Source: Alisma plantago-aquatica | Lineage: Eukaryota; Streptophyta; Magnoliopsida; Alismatales; Alismataceae | DNA length: 64,000 bases | Assembly (NCBI GenBank): GCA_963693085.1 | Contig: OY856413.1 | Location: 471,884,879 to 471,948,878 of the forward strand | Reading direction: 5' to 3' | Shown here: one piece after another, positions 34,462-45,755 of the stretch | How positions within the stretch are numbered: the stretch's first letter is position 1 | How the letters are laid out: the number at the start of each line of letters is the position of its first letter | Position numbers and translations under genes: made by a program | The notes under the pieces: generated by a model | What the model was told of the DNA's origin: nothing | What the model saw: the letters and a program-made list of their open reading frames with translations, nothing else | Database searches by the model: none

Positions 34462-35069
34462 AGGGTTAGGGTTTCCCTTTATAGCCGAATAGGGTTTCAA
34501 GTTTATATTATCAATCCAAACCCTAATTCATTGCTCCACACATCTAGGAGCATACATTAGTATCATAAGTATTCAATCATACTTATTTATTCTCATCATT
34601 TATCATTAAATGAATTATCAACACAAGATATGAGTTTCTCACTCTTCTTTACCATAATATGATTACACCATACTTTATTGACTTGGCTTAACCTTTTTCT
34701 TAAAGTATGTTAGCCTACACTTATCAAAGTGCATTACATCTCAATATGACAATTGACATGACACATTTCATGTGTTATTCATCCAAGTATATTGGATTTA
34801 GGGTACATCAAGATGTATCAATCTTGAGGTGATGGATGTGATATCTATCACGTCTTGATGTATCACTTCCCTCATCACCTTTATCTTACTTAAGTTCATC
34901 AACTTATCTTGTATTAGGGTATTTCCCATCCTAATACTTTATGCACCAGTTCATCATATTTATCATGTAATGTATTGGTCATAAGTCACTCATTTGATTT
35001 GTTCAACCATTATTGATATAAGGTTATCCATTATCAACCACTTTAGGTGTTTCTCCTACCAATATATTA

Positions 35070-35410
35070 TTCACTATCCCATTATCAGGAATAGGGTTTC
35101 CCTTCTTTATCAATTAGGGTTTTTCATAACATCACCCTATATTAGGGTTTCACATAACATCACCCTATGTTGGGGTTTCACATGACATCACTCTAGATTA
35201 GGGTTTCACACATCATTATCTTGAATTAGGGTTTCATATAACTTTACCCAAAATTAGGGTTTCATGAAGCATCCTCCTGAATTGGGATTTCTCATATCAT
35301 CACCCTAGATTAGGGTTACACCATTACCCTAGATTAGGGTTTCACCTAACATCACCCTAAATTAGGGTTAGGGCTCATCAACCATCTCAATTAGGGTTTC
35401 ATGATCTCTT
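35070..35410. repeat. Degenerate ATTAGGGTTTCACATAACATCACCCT repeat
   Basis: About ten units of 25-35 bp sharing TTAGGGTTTCA and ATCACCCTA. The TTAGGGTTT word looks telomere-like, but units are too long and irregular for telomeric DNA. The stretch 40530-40960 holds the complement (GAAACCCTAA) in the right arm. Confidence 0.75.
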
Positions 35411-35749
35411 TATCAAGAATCATACCCTAAATACATATTTTATTCATGTTGAAAGTGTTGGAGCTAAACCACTACATGATTATTATACATGTATGAATTC
35501 CTCTCTCTCTCTCATCCTCTCTAGGATGTTGATTACTTCAAGCTTGATTAGATTAGGTCAACCCTTCATTTAAGTACATACAGTTAGGGTTAGCATAGTG
35601 TATTGAGATATTTCTTCCATAAGCATCAAAGGTTAACCCCTCTTAAGGGTACTAATCACCCTAGTATCTTAAAGGTACAACCATTGTAATTATCCTTAAT
35701 ATACATCATCAAAAATCATGGGGTTAATTGTACTTACATGGTTTGAATC

Positions 35750-36350
35750 AATTAGACCTTCAAACGGTCTTGAGATACTAGACCCTCAAACGGTCTTGAA
35801 GTATTTTGACCTTCAAATGGTCTTGAGGTTATTAACCTCCAAACGGTCTTGAGGTTATTGATATCCAAACGGTCTTGACCTTAGCACCCCCTAAATGGTC
35901 TAAAGACCGTTCGACCCTAAACGTTCTTGACCTTAGCACCCACTAAACGGTCTAATGATCGTTCGACCCTAAACAGTCTTGGTCTACACCTTCAATCAGT
36001 CTTAAGACCGGTAGACCATCAAACAGTCTTGATCTCAAAATCTCTAAATGGTTTGAGACCGTTTGAATTAAATATTTATTAACTCCAAATGGTTTGAGAC
36101 CGAATGGTTCTCAAATGGTTTGAGATCGAATGGTCCTCAAACGGTGTAAGACTGTTTGGTCAATTCAACTTAAAACCATTTAACCCTAAATTAGAGTTTC
36201 TACAATCAATGGATTTAGGGTTTGCTTCATTGAATCATTCATCAATTGGACCATTGAAAATACATCAAATTATAACCCTTAGATCTCCAACCATCCATCA
36301 CATCCCTTGACCTACAAACGGTCTTGAGACCATTTGACCTGTTCTTGAAT
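35750..36350. repeat. AAACGGTCTTGAG palindrome cluster, left arm
   Basis: About 20 half-sites of AAACGGTC / GACCGTTT, many followed by TTGAG; some form full AAACGGTCTTGAGACCGTTT-like palindromes. It corresponds to the 38820-39975 cluster in LTR-F. Confidence 0.8.
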
Positions 36351-36364
36351 CCATTATAATTAGA

Positions 36365-37115
36365 TCCAGTGAATACTTTTAAACAGCATACTCAGTGAAC
36401 TTCCTTAGTGAATACTTTCAAAACAACATACTTAGTGAATATTCTCAGTGAACTTCCTCAGTGAAATACTTACAAAATAACATACTTAGCGAACATTCTC
36501 AATGAACCTTCTCAATGAATACTTTCAAAACAAATTACTTAGTGAATATATTTAGTGAACATTCTCAGTGAATTTGCTCAGTGAACATTTTTCAAAACAA
36601 AATACTCAGTGAACATACTCAGTGAACTTGCTTAGTGAATATTTAAAAAACAATATACTCAGTGAACATTCTCAGTGAATTTGCTCAGTGAACATTTTTC
36701 AAAACAAAATACTCAGTGAACATACTCAGTGAACTTGCTTAGTGAATATTTTCAAAACAATATACTCAGTGAACATTCTCAGTGAATTTTCTCAGTGAAC
36801 ATTTTTCAAAACAAAATACTCAGTGAACTTGCTTAGTGAATATTTTCAAAACAACATTCTCAGTGAACATACTCAATGAATTTTCTCAGTGAATATCTTC
36901 AAAACAAAATACTCAGTGAATATTTTCAAAACAATATTCTCAGTGAACTCGCTTAGTGAATATTTTCCAAAACAAATTACTCAATGAACATACTTAGTGA
37001 ACTTACTTAGTGAATTCTTCCAAGACAAATTGCTTAGTGAACCTTCTCAGTGAATATTTCTAAATTAATTGTTCAGTGAGCTTTCTCAGTGAACTTTTCC
37101 AAACAAATAAAGGAT
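36365..37115. repeat. CAGTGAA tandem array
   Basis: About 50 copies of a ~15-bp word (ACTCAGTGAACATT and variants), grouped in ~60-bp blocks that each end in TTTTCAAAACAA. No open frame runs through it. It lies at the centre of the large inverted repeat. Confidence 0.9.
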
Positions 37116-37129
37116 TGTTGAGTGAATTA

Positions 37130-37431
37130 TCTGTGTTAGATATGTATGTTTCTCTTTTGGTAAATATTCTTGGGTGATGATAGAAGTATGTTCTTTTATG
37201 CTTCTTCCTTTCAATAATATGGACATCACATGTTAGGGGATCATGCTCTGTATAAGCATAAACATTGATAAGGTTGAATTAGTGAAAGGAACTTTGTGTG
37301 ATTTATAGATCTATGGTATTTCCATAACATCAAGAAGTTAGGTGGAGACTCGAGGGTAGGCTTAATGAATAACATGTCCCTCATTTTTCCTGGGATTTCG
37401 GGGACGAAATCCTTATAAGGGGTGGATAATT
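37130..37431 (+). other. 3' end of the internal region of gypsy element F, with polypurine tract
   Basis: Ends with TTTCGGGGACGAAATCC, then TATAAGGGGTGGATAA just before an LTR start. This GGACGAAAT...AGGGGGGATAAT end is typical of Tekay/Del gypsy elements directly before the 3' LTR. No coding is left. Confidence 0.75.
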
Positions 37432-38819
37432 TGTAACATCCCTGACCTGGGTTATGTGGTAACCCTAGATTTTTTGCCTAATAAGGTTGAGTAAATTCTT
37501 AATCTTATCTTGGGAAAAGTAATTAGGGCTCATGAGAAACTTATGTTTCAATTTTGGTCTTGTTTGAACAATGTTGAAGCAATGTTTGCCTATTTTGGAC
37601 TAAAATGCAAATTACCCAAGTTAAGGGATTAAATTGAAAATGTTGCATGATAAGATTTTCCTCTGATGTGGAGACATCATAATAATGAATATGATGTAGT
37701 GGTATGGTTTTCACAAGCTTGGGCACCAAGATTAAGCTTGTAAAGCAATCCTTGTGCATTAAAACCTAGTTTTGGTGTAAAGTGCAATTTACCCAAAACC
37801 TAGGGTTCAATATGAAAATTACCACTTCAATAAGGCCCCTAATGTTTCTTGGAATCATATATAGCAAAGAAAATGAGAGGGGTGCCTCATTTGAATTAAG
37901 TTGGAGGAGAGAGAATCTTGATATTAAAATAATCAAGATTTAATCCTAAGTGAAACCCTAATTCAATTTAGGGCAAAAATGAATGTATTAAATAAAGAGC
38001 CTTCAACCAAAATTAAAATGGTTGGATTCATATGTGTGTGGATAATCTTAAAGCCTTGCAAAGGAACGAGCATATCCTAAGGAGGTGAAATTCCACTCAC
38101 CATTATTATAAGAAAAAGAATTTCCACTCAAATATGGATATTCTTATTATAAGGGTTAAGGTGCTTAATTTCTTTTCCCTTAATTCATGGATAATGGAAG
38201 GGATATCGGTGGGGATAGAGATGCCCTTGCATGCTAGAAACCAAGGGGGAAGTGGTGGCAACAATTTTGGAATAAATAGACTTTTATAAAAGATTTTCTC
38301 TCTCATCAATTTTCTTATAAAAGTACCCTTTCCAAGCCAAAACAAAGGCTTTTTCGGATTTCTTTCTTTCCCCTTGCTTGGAAAACGACCAAGGAGCTTT
38401 GGAGGATCAGGAGGACGACCCCCAACCTGTTGGTAAGGTTCTTGACCTCCTTTCACCTTGAATCCATGGTGAAAATCGAAAATCAATGCATGAATTGTTC
38501 ATATCTCAATCCCCTCTTCAATTCTAACAAATTCTTTTCACTCAAAGCTTGAGGAAGACCCTTGGAATAGTGAAAGGAGTTGCATCCACCATTGTTTCCG
38601 TGATCTTGGAGCTTTGGAGCTCAATTGGAGGCGGGTTTTATAACTTGAAACCCTAACTTTGTTATTGCATTCAATTCCCCATCAAATAATGATCATTTCT
38701 CTATTTACAATTAATGATTTGGTTGATTGATGCAATTTCCATGGAAATCACAGAAGGTTTCGTGGGTCTAGAGCTTGATGATGATGACATCATCATAAGC
38801 ACACACCTCCCCAAATATC

Positions 38820-39975
38820 TAGACCAAACGGTTTCAATCAAATGTCCAAACGGTTTGTGTTTTGGGAGCAAACGGTTTCAAACCGTTTGGAATGAAACGG
38901 TTTCACTAAACCGCATAGAAGCAAACGGTTTAAGACCGTTTGGTGATGTTGACCAGATTTTACCATTTGGGGACTAGTTCATAATGATCTAGGTTAATTA
39001 CCTATCAATTATTATTGATTAACTCCAATTGGTTCATGAGTTGAAGGTCCATCAATCACCTAAACCCTAATCGGGTTGAATGCTGATTTCATAAGTGATT
39101 GAGTTTGAAACTTGGGTTGATTGACCCAAACGGTTTCAAAACCATTTGGGAATCACCAAAATGGTCTCAAGACCGTTTGGAGGTCAACCAAGACTGTTTG
39201 GAGGTCTAGGGTTGAGTATGGTTAGGTATTTGAATATTCAAACATATGGTATAAACCCTAATTGGCTAAGTTCTGAATTTCCAATTGATTGAGATGATGT
39301 TTTGTGTTGATTGACCCAAACGGTTTCAAAACCATTTGGGGATCACCCAAACGGTCTCAAGACCGTTTGGGGGTCACCCAAGACCGTTTGGAGGTCTAGG
39401 GTTAAGTATGGCTAAGTGTTTGAAGGTCCAATGGTACCAAATTGAATAACAACTAAGTGCTGATTTGATAATCAATCCAATGGTCCAAAACCCTAATTGG
39501 ATGTCATGGAATTTGATGATGGAATGGGCAAACGGTCTCAAGACCGTTTGGTGGTCATCCAAGACCGTTTGAGGTCAGGTCATAGCACGTGATGATGATA
39601 GTTTATTGATTTCAATTGATTTGATTCCACAATGTCAACCATTGATGGATCCTAGATTTCAAACCCTAAGTGATGGTTTCTTGATTATCAAACCTAGTTC
39701 AATTGGGTTCAAAACCCTAAATTGAAGCTCTAATTGAATGGTGATTCAGTGATCCAATTGATGAATGCTTTAGTGGTTCAATTTATAATTGGTTCATGGA
39801 TTGAAACATTGAGTCGATTGAGTGTTGAAGTGCCTTTTTGGTCCATGCGGTTTTGAGAAGGTTTGGACCAAATGGTCTCAAGACCGTTTGAGTCCAACCG
39901 GTCTCAAGACCGTTTGGGACCAAACAATCTCAAACCGTTTGGAGACCCAAAGTGCAAACGGTTTCAATACTTACC
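38820..39975. promoter_or_regulatory. AAACGGTCTCAAGACCGTTTGG palindromes in LTR-F
   Basis: At least 15 half-sites; full palindromes near 39164-39183, 39350-39369, 39532-39551 and 39868-39912. They lie in the LTR-specific 4.9 kb. Role unknown; analogous in layout to the clusters in LTR-C, LTR-H and LTR-D. Confidence 0.75.
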
Positions 39976-40529
39976 TTGTTCAATTGGTTTCAAGTATAAC
40001 TTGTTCAAATGGTTTTCAACCAATTGATTTATGAGAACTAAGATCATTAAGGGTCTAAGTAATTAATATTGTGAAGATCAATATGGTTAATCCATTTGAG
40101 TATCTCATGTAATTGAAGGTCCAATATGGAGAACCCATTTGGATACTTAATGCAATTGAAGATTTCAATGGTTAATTCAATTGATCAATTTGTGGAATTG
40201 AAAATTTAATTGGTCAATTCTTTTGAATTCGCTATATAATTGATGGTTTAATTGATTAGACCATTTGGACATCTGATATGATAAAAGGTCAATTAGCTAT
40301 GTGATTATTAATGGTTTAGAACCATGATGATTATGAAAGTTAACTCTAGCTTTGTGTAATCAAGTAAAGTGTTGACCTAGATTAATCTTGGAATTGTTAA
40401 CATCCTAGAGAGGATGAGAGGGAGAGTGAATGGGAGAGATGATTGCTTACTTAATAATCCCTAATTATCTCATTGTGAATAAATGTGTAATCAGGGTTTG
40501 ATCCATAATATGAGATCATGAAATCTTCA

Positions 40530-40960
40530 TTGAAAAGATTGATGTAACTTGATCCTAAATTAGAGCAAGGCTATGTGAAACCCTAATCTAGGGCTAAGCT
40601 CAGTGAAACCAGAACCCAAGGTGATGATGTAACCCTAACTTAGTGTAACAAGGAAGGAAACCCTAATATAATGGGAATTGTATATCCTAACCCAAATTTG
40701 GGTATGAGGAAATAGAAACCCCACTTGGATGTGAATGGTAAACCCTAATCCCTAAAATGGGATAAAGGTATATGAAACCCTAATCCCTAGAATGGGATAA
40801 AGGTATATGAAACCCTAATATAGGGTAGTGCCATTAATACTAATGTGAAGCCTTAACACTGGGTGATGTATTGTGAAATCTTAATTTCACATAATACTAG
40901 GTGAAACCCTGATATAGAAGAATGTTATGTGAAACTCAAATGAAGAGTGATTATAGGTGA
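40530..40960. repeat. GAAACCCTAATCTAGGG-type repeat in LTR-F
   Basis: Irregular 25-40 bp units sharing GAAACCCTAA; inverted counterpart of 35070-35410. Two neighbouring 40-bp units near 40752-40815 are almost identical (CCCTAGAATGGGATAAAGG). Confidence 0.7.
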
Positions 40961-42488
40961 AATCTATATATGTTTATGAGATGTTGTTAAGTGAACCTCA
41001 AATTATAATTATAGAAATACTATTCCTATTGATAGAATAGTGATTAATGTATTGACATAAGAAATGCCTAGAGGAGTTGATTATGGATATCCTTATATTA
41101 ATAGTCCCTCACTAAAGGGGTGAGTCCATATCGTTGACAATGGTTGTATTTTCTAAATAGATGAATCATGATCAATACATTGCATGATAAATGTAATGAT
41201 CTAGTGCATAAGTATTAGGATGGGAAATACCCTAATACAAGTCTAGTGAATAAACTTAAGTAAGATGAAGGTGTTGAGGGAAGTGATACATCAAGATATG
41301 ATAGATATCACATCCAACACCCTAATGTTGAAATACCTTGATGTGGTTTTAAATCCAATACAATTGGAAAAGTGACATATGAAATGTGTCATGTCAATTG
41401 TTACATTGGGATGTAATGCACTTTGTTAAGTGTAGGCTAACATGCCCTATGAAAAGGTTAATCCAAATCAATGGACTATGATACAATCATATTCTGATAA
41501 AGATGAGAGAGAAACTCATACTTTGTGTTGATAATATATTCAATGATGAATGATGAGGATATATAAGTATGTTTGAATACTTATGATATCCATTTTGGTT
41601 TCTAGCTTTAAGAAGCAATGGAATAAGGCTGATCATTAATAATATAATCTTAAGAACCCAGTGGTTATTTATGGAAAACCCTAATGAAGTGTGCTGATAT
41701 AAAAGAGAAACCATGAACCCTAAAGAGGGAACAGTGGTATTACTTAGTGTTGTATGGTGATGATGTGAAAGAGAAATCATGAACCCTAAATAAGGGATGA
41801 TACTACTTAATGTTGTATGATACTGATATGAAAGCATTATAATTGTTACCAAGAATACGAATTATGCAGGAATGATGAGATGAGAAGCATAGCCAGGTAT
41901 GTGCTATGATGCTTGTTTATTGAGAATGTCTTATAAGCTTTATAAGTCTTCATATGCTTTGTTTAGTAAGAATCATTGAGCTTTTTGTACTATGTAAAAC
42001 ACATTGTACAACAAGAATTATGATGTCTTTGGTCAGATGATCTGTAGGTAAAAAGTTACCTAACAAGTGGTAATAAGTACCCTATGGTGAGTTATGGGTT
42101 CAAATACCGAGATGTTATAATCATGATGATGAACTTGTTAAAAAGAGGAAATGTACTTGGTGAGTTTAGGGATTAAGATCCCAACACTTTGTGAAAAGAG
42201 TATGGCTATAGGCCATGACTCCACAATGACAATGCCAGGTATTAGATATATGATCTAAGCCTAAAGATAGTTAATGTTGTGGTAATGATGTTGTAGTGAA
42301 TAAATGTTATACATGTTATTCATATTCCTTAATGGATAAGTGACATGTTGCTCTTTCAAGTTATAGCTGCAATGTTTAGATAAGAATAATATTCTAATCT
42401 GTTAGACATTGAATTAACTGCTGCTAAACAAATATGATTCCTCTGTGCATATTTATCTTCTTAAGCTGCAATAATAATGTTACTGGCG

Positions 42489-42504
42489 GAGAGTTATATC
42501 TCTC
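42489..42504 (+). promoter_or_regulatory. Conserved TATA-bearing palindrome of the E/F LTR family, copy 2
   Basis: GAGAGTTATATCTCTC in LTR-F; the flanking ACTGGCG and GTTGGGA words are also shared with the other two copies. Confidence 0.5.
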
Positions 42505-42997
42505 GTTGGGAAAATTTACAATTGTCTCACCCCGGTGGGAACTACATTTTTAGGTGGACGCAGACGAGGAGACAGGAATCATTCAGTAGGAGAAGGACAG
42601 CAACAACAACAGCAGGGACAGCAGTGAAGTCTCAGGTGGAGACACTAGCTGTTATGCCTTGTATAGATGTAGATAGAGTTCTATGTGTCGTCTCTGTACT
42701 CTCAGGTCCTCAGAGTAGTAGTTAGTTCTTTCGAGATTTTGGCCCAGTGCCTTAAGATTTATACTGCCTGTGTTTAGCTTGAAAGGATAGCTAATGCTTG
42801 TAATTCTCAAAAGGAGATGATACAAAATATGTACCTTTGAGCAAGAATGTAAATGTGTTACTTTTGTTCTATGTGAGAAAGTTTTTACTTGATGGACCTC
42901 TTAATAAAAAGGTTTTAATTTATAGTGATTTTCGGTAATCCTCTGCTTAGAGAACGCTTCTGTGTTAGTTAATTATGTTTTTGTAAGTTGTATGTCA

Positions 42998-43925
42998 AAA
43001 ACTTAGTCAAGGGTACGGCTATAGAACTGAAGTTCTTAATGAACCTCCTGTAATAGCCCGCCAACCCTAAGAAATTACAAATCTCCATTGGTGTCTTCGG
43101 TCGCTCCCATTGCAAGACAGATTCTACCTTTTTAGGGTCAACACGTATACCCGAAGCAGATATTACGTGCCCAAGAAAAGAAACTTCTGGTAACCAAAAC
43201 TCACACTTGCTAAACTTAGCATATAACTTATGCTCTCTTAGCAAAGTTAGAGCCTGACGAAGATGTTGCTCATGTTGTTGAGCATCTCTACTGTAGATCA
43301 GGATGTCATCTATGAAGACAACTACACAATGATCAAGAAAAGGTCGAAAGATTCTATTCATGAGTTCCATAAATGCAGCTGGTGCATTGGTTAGTCCTAA
43401 CGACATAACTATGAACTCATAGTGACTATACCTTGTCCTAAATGCAGACTTAGGTATGTCACCCTCCTTAATATGCAGCTGATGATATCCCGACCTCAAA
43501 TCTATCTTTGAGAAGACAGTTGCACCACGCAACTGATCAAAGAGATCATCAATCCTTGGCAAATGATACTTATTCTTTATAGTTACTTTATTTAATTGTT
43601 TGTAATCAATGCACAACCGCATTGACCCATCCTTCTTTTTAACAAAGAGGACCGGAGCACCCCAGGGTGAAGTGCTTGGTCGGATAAAACCCTTCTCAAG
43701 CAACTCTTGCAGCTATTTCTTGAGTTCTGCCATCTTAGCAGGCGCCATCCTATACGGTATTTGTGCTATTGGTTGCGTTCCTGGGATTAGATTAATCTCA
43801 AAATTAATCTCTCGGGGCGGAGGTACACCTGGAAGTTCTTTAGGAAACACATCTTCAAATTCCCTGACTATAGAAACTTTAGCAGGATTAGAACTCTCCA
43901 AGGTGGTATCTATCACATGGGCCAA
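42998..43925 (-). pseudogene. Element E reverse transcriptase, 3'-truncated
   Basis: Gypsy RT with the usual order: FEDVFPKELPGVPPPREI (N-terminal linker), [28 protein letters not shown], catalytic [12 protein letters not shown] (near 43310), [17 protein letters not shown], then [20 protein letters not shown] near 43713 lies between LKK and LQELLEKGF. After ...VPLTKF the reading runs into LTR-F. All RT catalytic Asp residues are intact, so truncation came before heavy decay. RNase H should follow but is lost. Confidence 0.92.
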
Positions 43926-43960
43926 GAATGCATAACATCCTTACCTCATCAGCTTCTCAG

Positions 43961-44569
43961 CTACCATAGCTGACATAAGGCGTTTAGAAGAATCTTACTG
44001 TCTCCTTGAAAGATCCATGTGTCACTTTCATCTGTGAACACCGCTTGCTTGGACTCACAATCCAAGACAACCTTATACCTTTCTAAGGTATCCATCCCAA
44101 GGATTATATCAAACACGTGCATCTCAAGTGGTATAAGATCCACTTGAATGCGATGCTCAGAAAAGAAAAGAATGCAGGGAGAGCACACCTCCCGTAACAC
44201 AGCAGATCCCATCAAAGGAGTTTCCAACAACAGACTATCTGCTCTATGACTTGTAATCATGTTGTTGTCAAGAATCACTCTTCGAGTGATAAAGGAATGT
44301 GTAGCACCCAAATCAATTAAAAAAGATACGATGCAGGATGTAGACATATCAGGATAAAATTGCTTCATCTGACCTGTTACAACTCGAGGGTTGATCACTA
44401 CATCAGGTGGATTCATCACATAGAATCTCGTCGTTGCCTGTGGTTGATTCGGTGCTCGATGACTAGGTGTCGATGATCCAGCTTGGGACGCTTGTCCACG
44501 TCCTCTAGCTCCACCTATAAACTGTCTCCTTTGAGAACCTTGTTGACTTTGTCTTTGAGTTTGAGTCAC
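43961..44569 (-). pseudogene. Element E aspartic protease region
   Basis: Gln/Arg-rich N-terminus, then VINPRVVTGQMKQFYPD and a retropepsin core SFLIDLGATHSFIT, ending IILGMDTLERYKVVLDCESK. The active site reads D-L-G where gypsy proteases have D-S/T-G, so the nucleophile loop lacks its hydroxyl residue and is probably inactive. It is separated from gag and from RT by stops and frame changes. Confidence 0.85.
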
Positions 44570-44574
44570 ACTTG

Positions 44575-45619
44575 CCTCTCAGGCTCTACAATCCTTCATT
44601 AGATGTCCCATCTTTCCACATATGAAACAACTTCTGATCCCTTGTTGTGGTCTGGTTGGTCTTGTAACAGACACATATGCTGAGCTACAGGCTCCTTCTG
44701 GTGGTAAACTTCATCCTCTACCCCTATTTGACATCCACTGCGTCTGGGTAGTGAATCCAGGTGGTGGTGTAGGCATGGAAAACCTCGGTTTCTTGAAACC
44801 TTTGGATGAAGATCCTTGGAACTGGGGATATACCTTCTTGTTCTTGGTCTATCGCTTCTCCGTCACAGGCCTCTCTATCCTTCTGTCATAGTCCACAAAA
44901 GTAGAAAATCTTTCCCTATTCTCGAGAGCAGACACAGGGGTGGTCAATTCAACATTTAATCCCTTCTCAAAATGCCGAATCCACTTTTCATTTGTGGTTG
45001 CCATATGCGGACAAAACCGCAAAAGCTCCATGAACTTAGCCTCGTATTCTCTAATGTTCCTTGGTCCTTGCTTTAACCTCTCAAACTGAGAGATTTTCTC
45101 ATCCAAGAACGTCTTAGGAAAGTATCTATTGACAAATTCTCGTCGAAATACTTCCCATTCGATCTCCACACCTGGCCTTTTCCCTTCCTCTATGGTCCAC
45201 CAGTGACCAGCACTCCCCTTAAGAAGGTATACAGCATGTCTAACCTTCTCAACTTCTGGGATATTCAGGAATCTAAAGGCCTTCTCTAACTCAGTTAGCC
45301 ACATATCAGCATCTGCTGGGTCAGCTGTCCCAGCATATTCTGTGGCTCCAACCCAGCGTAGTCGTTCAAACGTCTTGCCGGCTCCTTGTCCTTCTTGATG
45401 GGTAGGTGCCCTAGGTGTGGGCATGGGCATTCTATCAGTCATGTGTGTCATAGCAGCCATAAACTGTCCAAACATGGCTTGGAAGGTTGGGTTCCCCATG
45501 TCAGCTTGATTGAACTGGGGTGGTTCAGGCACAGGTTCCTCCCTTCCTTGGTCTCTTGCACCTCCTCCGGGTGCAGCGACACTACTTTCTGCAATATGTT
45601 CATCATGTGATCCAGACAT
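44575..45619 (-). pseudogene. Element E gag
   Basis: ATG at 45619 (MSGSHDEHIAESS). Retrotrans_gag domain in the first 256 residues: MWLTELEKAFRFLNIPEVEK, VRHAVYLLKGSAGHWW, FRREFVNRYFPKTFLDEK, LKQGPRNIREYEAKFMEL. A TAG at 44849-44851 ends the open part. Gag sequence continues downstream through other frames to a zinc knuckle CFICGKMGHLMKDC (about 44635-44594). Capsid protein of the element. Confidence 0.88.
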
Positions 45620-45734
45620 CTTTTGTTTTCTCTTCTCCTCCTATATGAGAAGAGGACACTATCAGATAGACTGGAAGACACTAGAACAGACTCAACAACC
45701 TTAGTCCTATGTCTCTGTAGACTCAGAGAATCTA

Positions 45735-45748
45735 GAGCTCTGATACCA
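45735..45748 (-). other. Primer binding site of element E (tRNA-Met)
   Basis: TGGTATCAGAGCTC on minus, seven bases after the LTR end at 45756. Confidence 0.88.
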
Positions 45749-45755
45749 ACTTAAT

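Larger units (their letters stand above)
33002..36360 (-). repeat. Left inverted arm: gypsy long-LTR sequence in minus orientation, truncated
   Basis: On minus this matches parts of LTR-F (plus): 33002-33120 pairs with 42370-42512 (including GAGAGTTATATCTCTC), 34690-34990 pairs with 41170-41460, and the TTAGGG-rich and AAACGGTC-rich stretches (35070-35410 and 35750-36350) pair in kind with 40530-40960 and 38820-39975. It is broken at 33002 inside the LTR; about 490 bp of the LTR end are missing. It may be the LTR of element E, which lies in the same orientation. Confidence 0.75.
37432..42997 (+). repeat. LTR-F, 3' LTR of gypsy element F (about 5.6 kb)
   Basis: Starts TGTAACATCCCTGACCTGGG, as LTR-E does on minus, and ends GTATGTCA at 42997. 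The first ~155 bp and the last ~525 bp match LTR-E. The 4.9 kb between (about 37590-42470) is absent from LTR-E and holds palindrome and AAACCCTAA-type repeats. No credible gene; open frames such as 38714-38977 contain the palindromes. The right end abuts the RT of element E directly. Confidence 0.75.

Noticed and set aside
35070..35410. Interstitial telomere
   Set aside because: TTAGGGTTT words sit in 25-35 bp units with other sequence, not in a TTTAGGG tandem.
38714..38977. 87-codon frame with acidic start
   Set aside because: Inside LTR-F and built largely from AAACGGTTT palindromes; no relative recognised.
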